Source: Pterobdella sp. o SKG-2022
Taxonomy: Eukaryota > Annelida > Clitellata > Hirudinida > Piscicolidae
Direction of reading: 5' to 3'
Length of the DNA: 64,000 nt
Assembly (NCBI GenBank): GCA_964035795.1
Contig: OZ038324.1
Coordinates: 2,127,323 to 2,191,322, forward strand
The notes beneath the pieces are model-generated. The model was not told the DNA's origin. It worked only from the letters and a program-made list of their open reading frames with translations, and searched no databases. The first letter of the stretch is position 1. Each line of letters starts with the position of its first letter. The position numbers and the translations under genes were made by a program. Below, piece by piece: positions 13,739 through 26,805 of this stretch.

Positions 13739-15869
13739 GAAACATTAAATTTAATATAACACAAAATATTCCTTACTATACTCTAAACCCGATTTTTTTA
13801 GTTTCACATCTTTCATACTCAGTTCTACTTACACTCCTAGCATTATTGTGAAGCCACATTCCTCCAACATAATTTTGTTATTGATTAAGTCTTTAATTTA
13901 TAAACTGTGGTTGCAATTAACTTCTGTGCTCCAACAGCTTCAAATTAATCGTGAAAAATATTATTTTTTGCATGAAAACAATTATTAGTTTCATACTATA
14001 AAACAAAAAAGTATAAAAAAATGTCTGGCCCGGGTTTGAACCCTCCACCTATGACTCAACATCATTGAACGGTCCTCTTAATTTATCATCTATCCACCCA
14101 TCCATCCATTATTCAATCCAACCACACATCCATCCATTCATGGTTTCTTCTTGATTTGTTCATTCACTCAGGCAGACTCGACTATACAGTGAGCAAACAA
14201 GGATTAACTCAAAATACTGAACAAATACACAGCTAAGTTGTAAGATTGGGTATTTATAAAATAAAATTCCCTTTCATAACATTTTTTTGGTTTATATTTG
14301 ATTTGAAGGTTAATAGTAATTATAAAAAAACAAAAAATAAATCAGTATTATAAATAAAAAATTGCTATTCATAATAATAAAAATAATTCTTTGAAACTGT
14401 TGAAATTTCAATCAATTGAAACATTCATCAAATACACAAGCCAATAGAATTGAAACATCTTTCAAAAAAGAGCACACTGTGTTTCTTAATCAAAGATGAT
14501 TGGTCAATTCGTTGACCTCAACCAATAAGAACAGACTATCTTATCAACCAATCTTATTTTTGTGATAGTTTATAAATTTCCAAGCTTTTTTTAGATTTTT
14601 CAAAATTTCTGATGATAGCATTAAAAAAAGTAGTTCTTAATATCCTTTTTCTCATTTAGTTTTAGATGCATTTTAAAATTTCTTTTTATCATTGTTATTA
14701 CTAAAACAAAAAGCACATATTAAATCAAATTTTGAGACTCAATTCATTCAAAATCTTATTTGATCGAAGTATTAAATATTATTAATATTTGAATAAAACT
14801 AATGAAGTGCTCATAAAAAAAAACAAAAAACTCACCAGTAGTGGACAAGAACCAAGCCTTCCTGAGGTGATAAATTATTTCACCGTTACTCATACATAAG
14901 CAAGATTCGTAACACGAAGTTAATAATCTCACAATAATTATGCTAACTTCACTCCTGTAACAAATTTTTTCTACTGCACCCATAGTTGAGAACTTACAAA
15001 TGGAGTTAAATATATAATTAATATCATAACTATTCAACCATACCAGAAAGTAAAGCATACTTTAAGGACAGCAACGTTGCAAGAAATTTTTAAATTATGA
15101 ATATAAATTTTAATTCATTTAAACTTATTAATTAAAAACAAATTTACCTTTTTAAATGAGAAACTCAGAGAAGGACTTGAAACTGAATCTACTAATTGAA
15201 GCTAGTTAATTAGATTCATCCTACTAATAATAGAAGTAAACTAATACTAATAGCACTTTTCTACTACTAATAGTACTATCCTACTACTAATAATAATAAT
15301 ATTACCTTAAAATAACTTTTAAATTGTTAGTTTAAAAGTTGATTTAGGTACGCACAAGCGATATAAAGGTGACATTGGCCCACCTTGTCAACGCCACTCT
15401 TTTATATACCTTCTCCTCTCCCTGGTTCTCACAATCTCTCTTTAACTTTTATTATTTTTTTTGTTTCTATTTATTGTTTTTGTTGTTTTTTATTTATTGT
15501 TTTTGTTGTTTTTTATGTTTTTTTTGTTTTTATCGATAGTTATTTCCACATTTGTGAACATTTTATTTTTGAGTTCATTGTCATGGTTTGTAAACATTTT
15601 TGAATTTAAAATTCCATAATATATTTGCATAGCAATATTAGAAATATTTTTTTGTTTTTTGGTAATATTCATTATAATTTGAAACTTTAAGACGGTATAT
15701 TTAACTTCTTGCATCATGGCTTGCTTGCCTTAAATTTAAAAATGGAGAATAAATAAATAAAAGTTTATAAAATTTTGAAAATGCACAAAAGTATTTTATT
15801 TGGATTATTATTAAAATAATAACTAATAATTAGTAAATAAATATAATGATTTTTCAAAGCCACTGTAAA

Positions 15870-15984
15870 ATGAATATAATTTCAGAACATTGCTAGTTTA
15901 TTAAGATACGAAGCTTTTCGTTATCCTGTATAACAAAAAGCTTCGTATCTCAATAAACTAGCAGTGTTCTGAAATTATATTCAT
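15870..15984. repeat. Near-perfect inverted repeat (55-bp arms, 5-bp spacer)
   Basis: The arms 15870-15924 and 15930-15984 are reverse complements except at three positions, all transitions, separated by CCTGT. The structure would extrude a 55-bp hairpin. It could be a small MITE-like or foldback element, or a precursor of small RNAs. No flanking terminal repeats or coding sequence explain it. Confidence 0.9.
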
Positions 15985-16689
15985 AAATAAATATAATTAA
16001 TTTATAAAAATTTTCGCTAATTAATTATTTGAAAAATTATAAAATTTGAAATTTTTTATATTAATAATAAATTTATGTTTAATAATTTCATTAAACTGAA
16101 AACAAAATAATTGCGGTGCATAAAAACTGTTAAACTAAACAAAAAACTCTCCACAACGCAGTACAAATGAGCATTTGAAAATGGCAGACTCCATAGGGCA
16201 GGAATGGAAGGCTGAAACACCTTTGCTAGTATTGTTGCGATGTCTATGCAAATTATGTGTGAAATTATGCATAATGCGGGGTTAATTAGATGGAAAAGAG
16301 GATGAGTGGGTGGATGGATGGAATGAGTTGTGGATGAGTGGATGAATGGGATCTGGATGAAAAGATGGATGGATAAATTGCTAATGCTTTATGATAAGGC
16401 CATACCTACCGAAAATTATAGCTTGAGATTCAATAAATGTATTAAAATTTCTCAAATTGATTTTCTATAAATAATGGATAAATTGAAAATGGATAAAAGA
16501 ATCGGGATATATTTCACTGAATATATAAATGGATAAAAAGAAGAATGATTATGTGAATGAATAGCTAGAAAAATGAATAAATAATTTGACAGATGTTTTA
16601 ATGGATGGGTGGAAGATTCGATGGATGAATGAGTATAAAGAAGGAGTATATAGGACTTCTCTCTTTTGGTTTGAAGCTACAAACTCAGC

Positions 16690-17173
16690 GGATCATGAAC
16701 CAATCGTTGCGCTGAAGCCTTTGCGAAACGGCAACTGTTTTAGCCCAGTTTTCACTGCCATATACAAAGCAGAACGCACACAAGATGTGTATAATTTGCC
16801 ACGAGATTCTAAGGTGATGTGTTCAGAGGTCAATATGAGCAACAGTTTTTTAAATTTACCCTAGGCAACTGAACATCTGGTGATAACTGTTAGTTCACCA
16901 GCCTCCACCTGCACACAACATATCACCAAGGTATTAAAACCTTGTTTCTACATTCGTTGTGGCATTACCAACAATAACCTTTTTGATGGGCCTATAATCC
17001 AAAGGTGGCGCTAAATTGAGACAGTGAAGGCATACATAAACCTGATTCTTCAGTCTTCCAGTCAAACCACTACATCTTTTGTGGACCCAATGAGAGCACG
17101 TCGAGCAAAAAACTGAGTTGACGCCAACACCTTTGCGACATACACTGCAAGGAAAAGTTCCAGAATATTTCAA
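16690..17173 (-). mobile_element. Degenerate 3' fragment of a non-LTR retrotransposon ORF
   Basis: Read on the minus strand from 17173, a zinc-finger segment with paired cysteines and a WVHKRCSG motif is followed by a broken stretch with the words YLGDML and GGG, then RGKLYTSCVRS and GSENWA. This order is the region after the reverse-transcriptase core in a widespread group of invertebrate non-LTR elements. Several frameshifts and stops separate the pieces, so it is dead. The reverse-transcriptase core and both element ends are absent. The exact clade cannot be fixed by eye. Confidence 0.8.
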
Positions 17174-17379
17174 GTTCTGAAAAAGCGCTCTATAAAGATT
17201 ATTTTAGATTTGATTATATAGATTAGAATATGCAAACGTTTGAATTGATGAATAGTTGGATAACTAAGTTGATGAGGGATTAACAAAAAACTGAATGGAC
17301 TGATAAAATTGTATAGATTTATGTTTGGAATAGTTGATGAGTATTTAAATGTGTTTTGGCTAAATTTGTGGATAAGTAA

Positions 17380-17475
17380 AGAGATGGGTGGATGGATGGA
17401 TAGATGGATGAACCGATTGATGGATGGATGGATGCTTGGATGGATGGATGAATGAATGAATGGATGAATGAATAA
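17380..17475. repeat. (TGGA)n microsatellite
   Basis: Imperfect TGGA/TGAA tetranucleotide run. Similar shorter tracts occur at 16300-16380. Confidence 0.85.
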
Positions 17476-18069
17476 AGTTGAAAATTAATGAATGCAAATG
17501 ATGAGATAAATACCTGTGACGAAAGTTATATAAACAAGTGTTGAGAATATTGAAACAGAGGGGAATCTACGGAAATAAAATTTAAAAATGAAGCTACAAA
17601 AAAACTTAGTTTTTTGAAATATTTATTTAAAATTGAAAAAATAACAATAATAAACAAATTTAATTCGAAAAAAAAACAATAATAAAAATGAAATAATAAT
17701 GATAAAGACGATCGTATTTCCAAAGTGTTTAATGTCACAGATTCATTTGAATGCATAATCAATACAATATATAGGTATTTGTTATTTTTCCTATCAATAT
17801 TAGCATTTTATTTTTTGCTAAATAGTTCATTGATATAAGTTATGAATAGAGAAACAAATCCCAGCATAAGACTTATATACAACTCTGTTTTGTTTGATGG
17901 CTGTTTCTATACCTTTTACAAACACAACGTTACAGAAATTCAATTTTTTTTTTTAAATTATTAATATTTTGCTTTTCTCAATTTATTTTTTTGCTTATTT
18001 TTCTGAATTTAACCAAAAAAAATTTTCTTATTTGGTTTTTTTATGACGCTTTTCTTAAAAGTTTAAAGC

Positions 18070-18192
18070 ACTTGCTCAAAAGTACGGAAAACACACTGTG
18101 GAACGGATGCTAACTGCTGGCCTAACACAGGATCGAGCCTGGTATCTTTAGATAATTAGTTTAATTCTCTACCCACTGAGCTATACAGGCGA
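18070..18192 (-). repeat. tRNA-derived SINE copy
   Basis: On the minus strand a tRNA-like head (TAGCTCAGTGGGTAGAG A-box, GGCTCGATCC B-box) is followed by a body ending in TCCGTTCCACAGTGTGTTTT. The copies at 37190-37312 and 3975-4035 share this body. The head is diverged and is not a functional tRNA gene. Confidence 0.8.
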
Positions 18193-18430
18193 AGATAAAA
18201 TCATTGAAATTTTAAATAAAATATAAAAGATAGTTGAAGAACATAAAGAGATTTTGACTCGGTTTGTTGAATAATTTTCATCTTTTGAATTTTTAGGGTA
18301 GTTTATAATTTAATGCCATTAAACTTTCAAATGAAAAATTAGTTACAGTATCAAATGCTTCCTCATTAATTCTGCAACATAAGTAGATTTAGTGTGGTGA
18401 AGACGAAGAGAAAGAAGAGTAAAAAAAACT

Positions 18431-18580
<150 letters not shown>

Positions 18581-18599
18581 ATGAGGATGATGAGAAAAA

Positions 18600-21500
18600 A
18601 ATGTTGATAATTAAAAAAATGATGATAATGAAGAATAAGAAGAGTAGAAGATGATAATGATGAATTTGAAAAAATGAAAGAAAAGAAGGAAGAAAAAAAG
18701 AAAAAAAATAATGTAGTTTGAGAAATACTGTTGAAATGATATCACTCTTGTGAAGTTTTTACTCAAGTGGCGCTAGTCCATTTTGTCTATAATGCCTCTC
18801 TAGCCTTATTGTCTGGTGGCTCAACCACGCAGGAAATCTTGCATTAAACTGGTCGATAAAGCTGTAATTGAGTCTTTCCTATGAAGAGACTGCTTAAGGA
18901 AACCAGAAGGTGAAAGTTCGATCTTGCTCCAAATCAGTTGTGTGTGTGTTGTTTGTGTAAATTTTTATATAATGTCTTCATATGATTTTTCTACGCCATA
19001 GTTTCGTTCCCAACACCATATACATGGTTATTATTTAAATAAAGAGGAATCAAGATTTGTTTTCTTATATCATCCAGAGAATAAAATTTTTGAGAAATAA
19101 TGTTTCTGTCGAAAAATATCCACATGAAGGCCAAAGTTGCACTGGAAACATAAAAAAACCCATTGGCTTCGTCGTTCGTATTGTCTACCTCAGTGTAATG
19201 AGACGCAGAAAAGTGCTTTGAAAATGTTTTTCAAGCTTCGTGCTATATGATTACACATCTCTCTATACAAAAATTATCAGTTTTGTTCAGTCATTTCTTC
19301 GTTTTATACAGAAGTTAAGTTGATCAGGCATTTTGGTAAATCCGTTACCCTAAAATATTTTCATGCTCTCAAATTCAAAAAAAAATTTAATAAAGTTATT
19401 TATTGCTCATGTTTTTCGTTTTCTTCTAGTTTTAAGGCATTCTCTTAAAATGTAGATAGTTTAAAATACTCGTTAATTTTTGTAGGTTGCAACTCAGCTC
19501 TGAATATATTGACGCAGTAATGTCTAAGTACATGAAGATGTTCTTTGAACTCCAATTAACTCATTCATTCAAATGATAAAATAATGTTTTGATATACAAT
19601 AAAAATTTACCAATCTGAAAACTTTAGAATACTCTCTGTGCATTAAATTTGTGTTATAGAAAAAAGGGATCTTAAAGAGTGAACTACATTTTAATTCGTC
19701 ATCGGGGTTTTTTCTCTCTTTCATTATTCAACCAAAGGAAGCTATGGATAGCGATGAAGTTGTCTATAAATTATATCACCACTACATCTGCGCCACAAAA
19801 CACGCTTGTTTGGGTGTTTTTGCAGATGTTTCCAGCAGCAAGCTCAACAAAACCAAGCAAGAGTTTCCTGATATCAGCTGTTTTTATCGCACAAAAACAC
19901 CATTTTCTTTAGCTTAAATTTAGAGAAACTAAATATTTCTTAAAAAATATAAAAAATAAAAAGGCATTAAAGATAGATGCACCATCAATTTGAGGATGGA
20001 AGGTTGGTGAAAACAGAGATGTGAAGGATTTTATTACTGTATTGAATGCTCAATGCTTTTAAAAATATTTCCAATATTAATATATAAAACAAGTTTCATT
20101 ATTGAGGTATTTGATTGTTTTATATATTTTTAAACGCACAGCTGATTTAAACAAAACAGATTAAAACACCCATGTTATTGTATCGTGGGTTTCTTGAGGA
20201 CGCTATCTAGTGTATGTTTAAATCTTTAAAACTTAAGAATGTAACAATGTTTCAATTTTTTGGTTACCTTTGTTTATATAAGAAGACGAATTGTGATACT
20301 TACAACATAGCAACAAAACTCCAAATTCTGAATGACCCGATGAACAATTTCATATTTTCATGCTATCCATTGAAGGTTTGATAGAGCTTGTAGTGTTAAT
20401 CAACATAAGGCAGAATTCAAAGAGGTTGAAACTCAAAAAAATCAACCCCTGTTCTCACCACCATCCCAAGCAATGGGTCCAAGTGATGATTGAGATCATG
20501 GTTGAGTTTTTCATATAAGATCCTGTAAAATTGAAAAGAACATTTTTATTTTTATTGAAACAAAACTTGCATAAGAGCCTTTGGACCATGTAACAACAAT
20601 GATTCATCCAAAATAAATTTGTATTCCGTAATACAAAACCAACGCTCAAAATAACTTAAGTTTGTATTTATAAATACAAAAACGTGAATATTTCAACAAA
20701 TTATTCTGTAGAACAAATAATTTTAAATACAGTTCAAAGTGTTTTTGAATTACAACCAGAAAAATATGTATTTTGATGACATAAATAACTGTTTTCCATT
20801 AAATTTTTCAATCAATACATATATACTCTTCCCTTATAAATAATTTTTTGTATTCAACAATAAAAAACTCAGAATTTCCCATCAGTTATAAAACTGGAAC
20901 CAGTAAAAATTTAATAGAATTCTCATAAAAATAGTGAAAATCAAAGAATTATTTCAACAGGATATTGAGAACATCAAATATTACCCAAAAAAGGATAAGT
21001 CTCCATATAAAACTAATTGTAGTATTATATTTATAAATATAAATTTATGAACGTAAAATATAAATATATACTATTATAGGTAGTGTTTTTAATTATAATC
21101 ATATATATAATTATAATTAATATTAACAAAACTGATAACAATTTGATACAAATAAGTGAATTTGGTTTTTAAAAATTTCTTTGCAACCATGTTATGGAGA
21201 AGTATTTGTGTGGTTTGGGGACTGAAGTAGAAGACCAAACAAACTTAACTATTGTCACCATTAATAATAAACAAAAAAATATTAATTTTAAAACATTAAT
21301 AATAAAAATAAATGTAATATTATCATGTGTATTATTTCAAAATTATGATTAGTTAAACAACTAAGCGCTAGAGGTTATACAATTAAAAGGGAATCTATGT
21401 TTAAAACAAATATTTTGTAAATACAAGAAGCTCTAAAAGCAATGTGTTTCGGTAGTAGGGATTTTAAAAATAGAGATTACAATAAAAAAATAAAATAAAA

Positions 21501-23348
21501 AATAAGTAAACAGTGAAAACAATCAAAAATTAATAATAAAAATATTTTTATTAATATAATTAATTTTTGGGTTATTTTAGAAGAAAAAATGACCTAGTGA
21601 AGTTAAAAATATACATAATCAAATAAAGAGCCTAAATGACTCAGTTAATGAAATGATTTGATAAAAAATTGATGAATATGAACTTTGAAAAATTAAATAT
21701 CGACAAGAAAAGAATTAAATATTAATTCAAATTAATTGAAAATCAATTTAGATCAATTAAAAGATATTAAATATCAACTTAAATAAAGTAAATTTTAACA
21801 TTCTTTTAGCTTAATTGAATGTTAATTGGAATCAAATAAATATTAAGAAAAACTGAAACCTCATTCTTAAACTGAGATTGAAGCACCTAAAACTTCGAAA
21901 TTTTTTGAATCTCAATGTTATATTTGAGATTATATTATTAATTTATTTTTTAATTTAATTTAATTAAATACCAAATTTTGAAGTTTTTTTCGGATTATTA
22001 CAATGAAAAGAGCAACAATAATTTTCAAAAAGCATTAATAAAAGTTCAAAATGCTAACAATAAAAACTAAATTGTTCCTAAAAGCTTTTCTTGTTTGAGT
22101 TTTTTACTTCATTATTATTATCTTAATACTGAGTTTTATTAACATTATTATTTTTTTTATTATTATTATTATTATTGTTGTTATCTGGGTGATTCATCAG
22201 ATTTTGAATATTGTAAACTGCTCTAATCCCTCAGCTCCCATTCATCACCATGTTCAAACTAGGCCTGCCTCATTCAATGACTCATATTCAATAATATTGA
22301 AATCCATCTCATGAATATTCATGGCTCACGATGTTTGTTGTTATGCTATTTGTGAATATTTATTAAGCTAATAAAAATAGTTATTTGAATTATATAATTA
22401 AATAAGTTCAACTCAACAATGCTTGTGATTATTAATGGAATAAGTTTCCAAAAAAATTGTGAGAAAATGCTTCTATACCTTTAGTATTATTATAACCAAT
22501 TTCTTTAATTTATTATAACAATACTAACAATAATCAATATTTGTAATAATAAAAACAAAAAAAATAATAATGCTATTAATAAAATACTGATGGAATTACA
22601 TTAATGGTGGTTACAAGTGTATTTGATTCAGTCTATTATGACGTTTAAGGTGCTTCATAAGATGTTCGGCAGTAGTTGATAGGGTTAAAATCAAATTATA
22701 AAAATAGCAACTCAAAAATTAAATTGAAAGTATTAAATAGGAATAATTTAAAAATAATTTTGTGTTGTTGTTAAGATGTGCTCATGTCAGGAATGTAAAT
22801 AACAGGATTGAAGTAACAAACTAAAAGTTAATGTAATGAATTAGTAAAGGTTGGTTGAACTTATACTTTAATACTTCATCCGTTTAAAACCAGGGCTGTT
22901 TTGAAAGGTAGCCATTTTGAATTTAAAAAAATAATTATATTAATTCATGGAGGGATGAATTTGAGAATAAATTTTAAATTAATTCTGTGAAGTTATAAAT
23001 ATTTGAACACATGCGTCAACAAAAATCGAATAATTATTTCGTTTACATCCAACATCTATGTAATACAACTATGATTCTGCATAAACCAAAAATAAATCAT
23101 TTTATTTACAAATAAACCCAATCCCATTGAATTTGATTACAAATAATTTAATTTGTAAATATTGGAATGTTTGAAGTGTCTTTATGAATCAAGATTTGAA
23201 ACTCAATCTGATATTATCTCTAAGTCTGTTTGTGTGACTACAATTTACAGTTTCTATTTTTAAATAGTTAATAAATGTGATAAATATTGTTTGTAAAAAT
23301 TATGGCCCAGTAAATTATATTACAATTTTAAATACTGAGTATTATTAA
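18600..23348. other. Intergenic between the SINE region and the POU gene
   Basis: AT-rich and mostly featureless, including the expected 3' UTR of the POU gene at its right end. A palindromic word, CATGAATATTCATG, lies at about 22310-22323. No coding exon is supported. Confidence 0.5.
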
Positions 23349-23894
23349 TCATGATTCATCAACTTCTCGTTTGATATCATTGGTCAGAATCATTTCATTA
23401 TCGACCAATCGTGTTTCATCATTATTGATATTATTAGATTCACATTTGGTTTTGGATTGGTTAGAAGATAATGACGATGGTGGTGATAGTGATGATGGTG
23501 ATGAGGAGGAGGAGGATGAGAATTTGAAGTTTAAGAAATCAACTTCCATTGAGGTCTCTCTGTTATGTTCTTCTGTCTTATTATAATTATAATTTTTATT
23601 ATTTTTATGATTATTATTATTGTTATTAATAATGTTAGGAGTGTTGCCATTGGGGAAAATGTTGTGAGGAAAAAGTACGTTATTGTTGCTGTTCAAAAAC
23701 AGCTCGAAATTTCCAAAGGGAGCTTTTGGATTTTGTTGGAATTTGTTGAGAATTTTTAGTTGTTGTTGTCGTTTGTGTTGTTGTTGGTGTTGATGCATGT
23801 GCTTAAACTGTTTTTGTTTGTGTTCAATGGACGTGAAGATGTCAGGTCCAACGTTCACCCTCTTCTCCTTCTGCCTTCTGTTGCAAAACCACAC
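23349..23894 (-). CDS. POU2: POU2 last exon: end of homeodomain and C-terminus
   Basis: Acceptor CAACCAG|GTGTGG. It begins [14 protein letters not shown] and continues through Gln/His-rich, Asn-rich and Ser-rich segments to a stop at 23349-23351 after KREVDES. There is no recognised domain after the homeodomain. Confidence 0.94.
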   Translation of the reverse strand: MWFCNRRQKEKRVNVGPDIFTSIEHKQKQFKHMHQHQQQHKRQQQLKILNKFQQNPKAPFGNFELFLNSNNNVLFPHNIFPNGNTPNIINNNNNNHKNNKNYNYNKTEEHNRETSMEVDFLNFKFSSSSSSSPSSLSPPSSLSSNQSKTKCESNNINNDETRLVDNEMILTNDIKREVDES

Positions 23895-25701
23895 CTGGTT
23901 GAGTGGGAGAGGGATGTTGGAAAGATGTTGCAATAAAGTTTTTAAGGATTATTGTGAAAATTATTTTCAAAAATAAAACAAAAATCAAAATAATGATATC
24001 AAATAACTGCAAATATTGCAACAATAAACGACAAAAGACAAATAAAACAATAATTATGTCATGAAAAAATAACAAAAGTTAAACAATAATGACGTAATAA
24101 AGAAACTACAAAAAAACAGCAATAAAAAAATAACCTGAACAACTTCTTTATCCATGCCGAGAGAGGTTGCCACGGAAGAGATCTCATCAACGGTGGGTTT
24201 GGAGTTCTGAAGAAAAAAGTGCTCCAAGGCCATCCTGATTGGCTGGTCGATGTTCGTTCTTTTCTTCCGTTTCCGCATAAGACTTTCCGCAATAGCAGCT
24301 CTATGGAGGGAGAGGGTGTTGATGGAGGGGGACGAGGTTTGCATGGGGTAGTGCAAGAAGTTGGGGTTTGGGGGCTGAAGAAGGTTTTGGTTGTTTTCTT
24401 GGTTTTTCAAAGGATTGTTGTTGTTGTTGTGGTTAATTTGGTTGAAGTTGATGTTGTTATTGTTGTTTGTTGTAGTTGTTGCGCTTCTGTTTTCTTGCGT
24501 CTGTTGTAATCACATTTTTATAAATTTTTAAAATTTGATGCAAAATCAATGTAGAGTTTTATCATTGGTTAAAAAAAACAGTGTTTTCTTAAAATTAATT
24601 TTTCTATTTTCCAAGACAGCAAAATCTCGCAATCATCTGAAGTAGAATAACCCGAATAATACAACGCACTTGAGCAAACACTCACTTTTTATTGAAAAAT
24701 TATTCCGTAAAAAAAATTTTAAACTAACATATTCTTCTTTTTTCATGCAAGTTAACCTACAAAAAGCTCAATAAAAAGCTGGCTTTTTTACGTTCAAATA
24801 GCCTCTATACCGGCTTTAGGAGGTGAATTACTACATGAGTTTAAAAAAGTATAGTTTGTGTTTTCTTTATTGTGTAAAATATATTACTTGTTGAAGGCAT
24901 ATCTCAAAGAATTATTTTTAAAAATGATACTAAAATTTGTAGTTAAAAAAAATTAATTGATGAACAAATAAATGAATAGTTTGGTAAATAAATGATAATA
25001 TAACGAAGAAAATAGGAAATAATAACAAAAATGAATCATTTAACTGGGCTCATAAATATGTGTTTAAGGAAGCAAAAAAAAATGAAAAACACCTTATTGT
25101 GTTGAACAAATAAATACTGAACAATGAGAAAAGATAGAAATGAAAGAAAATACAAAAAACAACAATAATAAAAGCAACAAAATAATAAACTCCCACCTCA
25201 CTCCTGTTGTTCGAAGCTATGGTGACGTCATCGAGCCACTTTTGCAGTAGGGGCTTCAACTTGCACATGTTCTTGAAACTCAAGTTAAGCGCCTCAAAAC
25301 GGGAAATAGTTGTTTGACTGAAGTCATTACCGTACAATTTCCCCATCGTCAGACCCACGTCACATTGGGTGAATCCTGTGGTATTGGTGTTGTGGAGTGG
25401 TGGTGTTGTTGTGGAAGGTGCTGATGTAATGGTGTTGTAGAAATGTAGGAGAGTGGTGTATTTTGGGTTTTGGAATTTTTTTGGGGTTTTTTTGTAGTGG
25501 TGTTGTAATGACGTTGGGGAGTGTTGAGGTGGTTTTGCTATGATGTTGTTGTTTTTGTAGTATTAGTGTTATTATGTTGCTTTGTGTTTGAAAATTGTTG
25601 TGATGTCTTCGATGTTGTTGCTGCTGCAACAGTTAGTTGCCTTTTTTTTGTTTTCATGTTAATTTTTTATTTCAATATTTTAATGTATAATGAAAAAATT
25701 A

Positions 25702-25747
<46 letters not shown>

Positions 25748-25774
25748 TTAATAATAATAATAATAATAATAATG

Positions 25775-25865
<91 letters not shown>

Positions 25866-26543
25866 GAGAATAATAGAAATAAAATGATAATAACCCAGAT
25901 TAATCCTCCTTCTCTTGAAATACCTAGCGAATCTCTCGATTTCTTGGGCGTGTTCTCCATGCTCCTTTTGCTGTTTGTTATTATTATTGTTATTATTTTT
26001 TTTTCAAATTATTGTTATTATTGTTAAACTTTTGTGTATGAAATCTAATTAATGATAAAACTGATAATAGTAATTTTGTTTTTCCCAATTATTATGTTTG
26101 CTATTGGTGTTTATGCTGTAGTTTGTTTTGTTAGCATTGGGCTTCTTATTGTTATTATTTTTGTTTTATTGTTGATGATATTATTGTTGTTGTTGATGAT
26201 ATTATTGTTGTTGTTGTTGATGATATTATTATTGTTGTTGTTGATGATATTATTGTTGTTGTTGTTGATGATATTATTGTTGTTGTTGTTGATGATATTA
26301 TTGTTGTTATTATTTTTACTCTCACTTGAGATCCATTGAAACGTGGAGACTTATAATCAGATATAAAATTATTATTGTTATGATTCATATTAATGTTATT
26401 ATTGATATTATTATTGTTATTATTATCAATGTTATTATTATTATTATTGTTGTTATTGGAATAATCGTCATCAGGACCCAAATATCCATTGGAATCTCCA
26501 TGAATTTTCACCATCGCATCCTTGTTGATGTTTATTTTGTTGA

Positions 26544-26586
<43 letters not shown>

Positions 26587-26805
26587 TATATTATTATTAT
26601 TGTTGTTTGTGTTATCAACGTTATTATTAGCATGATTATAAGCAATATGTTTTTCAAATAAACTTCTATTGTGTTCGATAAAAGGACTTTTATATGGGGA
26701 AAAAGCCGCATTTGTCAGTTCTGAAGAGGAGGAAGAAGAAGATGAGAAATGAGGAGGATAAAGGCCGTGGTTGAAAAAGAATGTTGGGAAAGCTTTGAAG
26801 TAATC
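23349..26805 (-). CDS. POU2: Class II POU homeodomain transcription factor
   Basis: Minus-strand exons 26805(?)-26326, 25970-25895, 25375-25197, 24500-24135 and 23894-23349 join with compatible phases into 549 codons including the stop. The POU-specific domain reads [17 protein letters not shown], then [20 protein letters not shown] and [36 protein letters not shown] is the class II (Oct1/Oct2, nubbin/pdm) version; class III has [20 protein letters not shown]. The homeodomain reads [18 protein letters not shown] and ends in [11 protein letters not shown], with the POU-type Cys at position 50. The protein is a nuclear octamer-binding regulator of development. About 84 residues, many of them Asn, separate the two domains, far more than the usual ~15-60. 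N- and C-terminal regions are rich in Asn, Gln, His and Ser. The first coding exon is unresolved: frame is open from 26856, with a weak acceptor at 26806. Confidence 0.95.
24135..24500 (-). CDS. POU2: POU2 exon: Asn-rich linker and first part of homeodomain
   Basis: Acceptor TTACAACAG|ACGCAA and donor GTTCAG|GTTATT, 366 bases in phase 0. The first 75 codons are the low-complexity linker; the remainder encode the homeodomain up to MDKEVVQ. The intron lies immediately before the VWFCN core of helix 3. Confidence 0.94.
25197..25375 (-). CDS. POU2: POU2 exon: main part of POU-specific domain
   Basis: Acceptor CCACAG|GATTC and donor AGTGAG|GTGGGAG, 179 bases. It encodes helices 2-4 of the POU-specific domain, including the recognition segment [12 protein letters not shown]. 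Confidence 0.96.
25703..25863. repeat. (AAT)n microsatellite
   Basis: A long AAT run with rare GAT or GTT changes, in the intron between the two POU-specific exons. Confidence 0.97.
25895..25970 (-). CDS. POU2: POU2 exon: start of POU-specific domain
   Basis: Acceptor AACAAACAG|CAAAAG and donor ATCTGG|GTTATT, 76 bases. It encodes [19 protein letters not shown] and one base of Gly. The intron falls between the Gly and FTQ of the POU-specific domain. Confidence 0.93.
26160..26315. repeat. Trinucleotide-based minisatellite
   Basis: About six copies of a 21-24-bp unit, TTGTTGTTGTTGATGATATTA, lie directly inside the intron next to the POU2 N-terminal exon. Confidence 0.93.
26326..26805 (-). CDS. 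POU2: POU2 N-terminal exon (5' end uncertain)
   Basis: The frame is open from the stop at 26859-26857 down to the donor CTCAA|GTGAGAGT at 26326. It contains [20 protein letters not shown], poly-Asn runs and [12 protein letters not shown]. The only in-frame ATG is at 26514, but the upstream Ser-rich part looks coding too, so the exon probably starts at a splice acceptor such as ATTCAG|GAT at 26805, with the initiator in an exon outside the region I can resolve. Confidence 0.65.

Noticed and set aside
14023..14095. tRNA-like stretch with GGGTTCAAACC B-box on the minus strand
   Set aside because: No convincing A-box, acceptor stem or shared SINE body was found; could be an old SINE right half but evidence is too thin.
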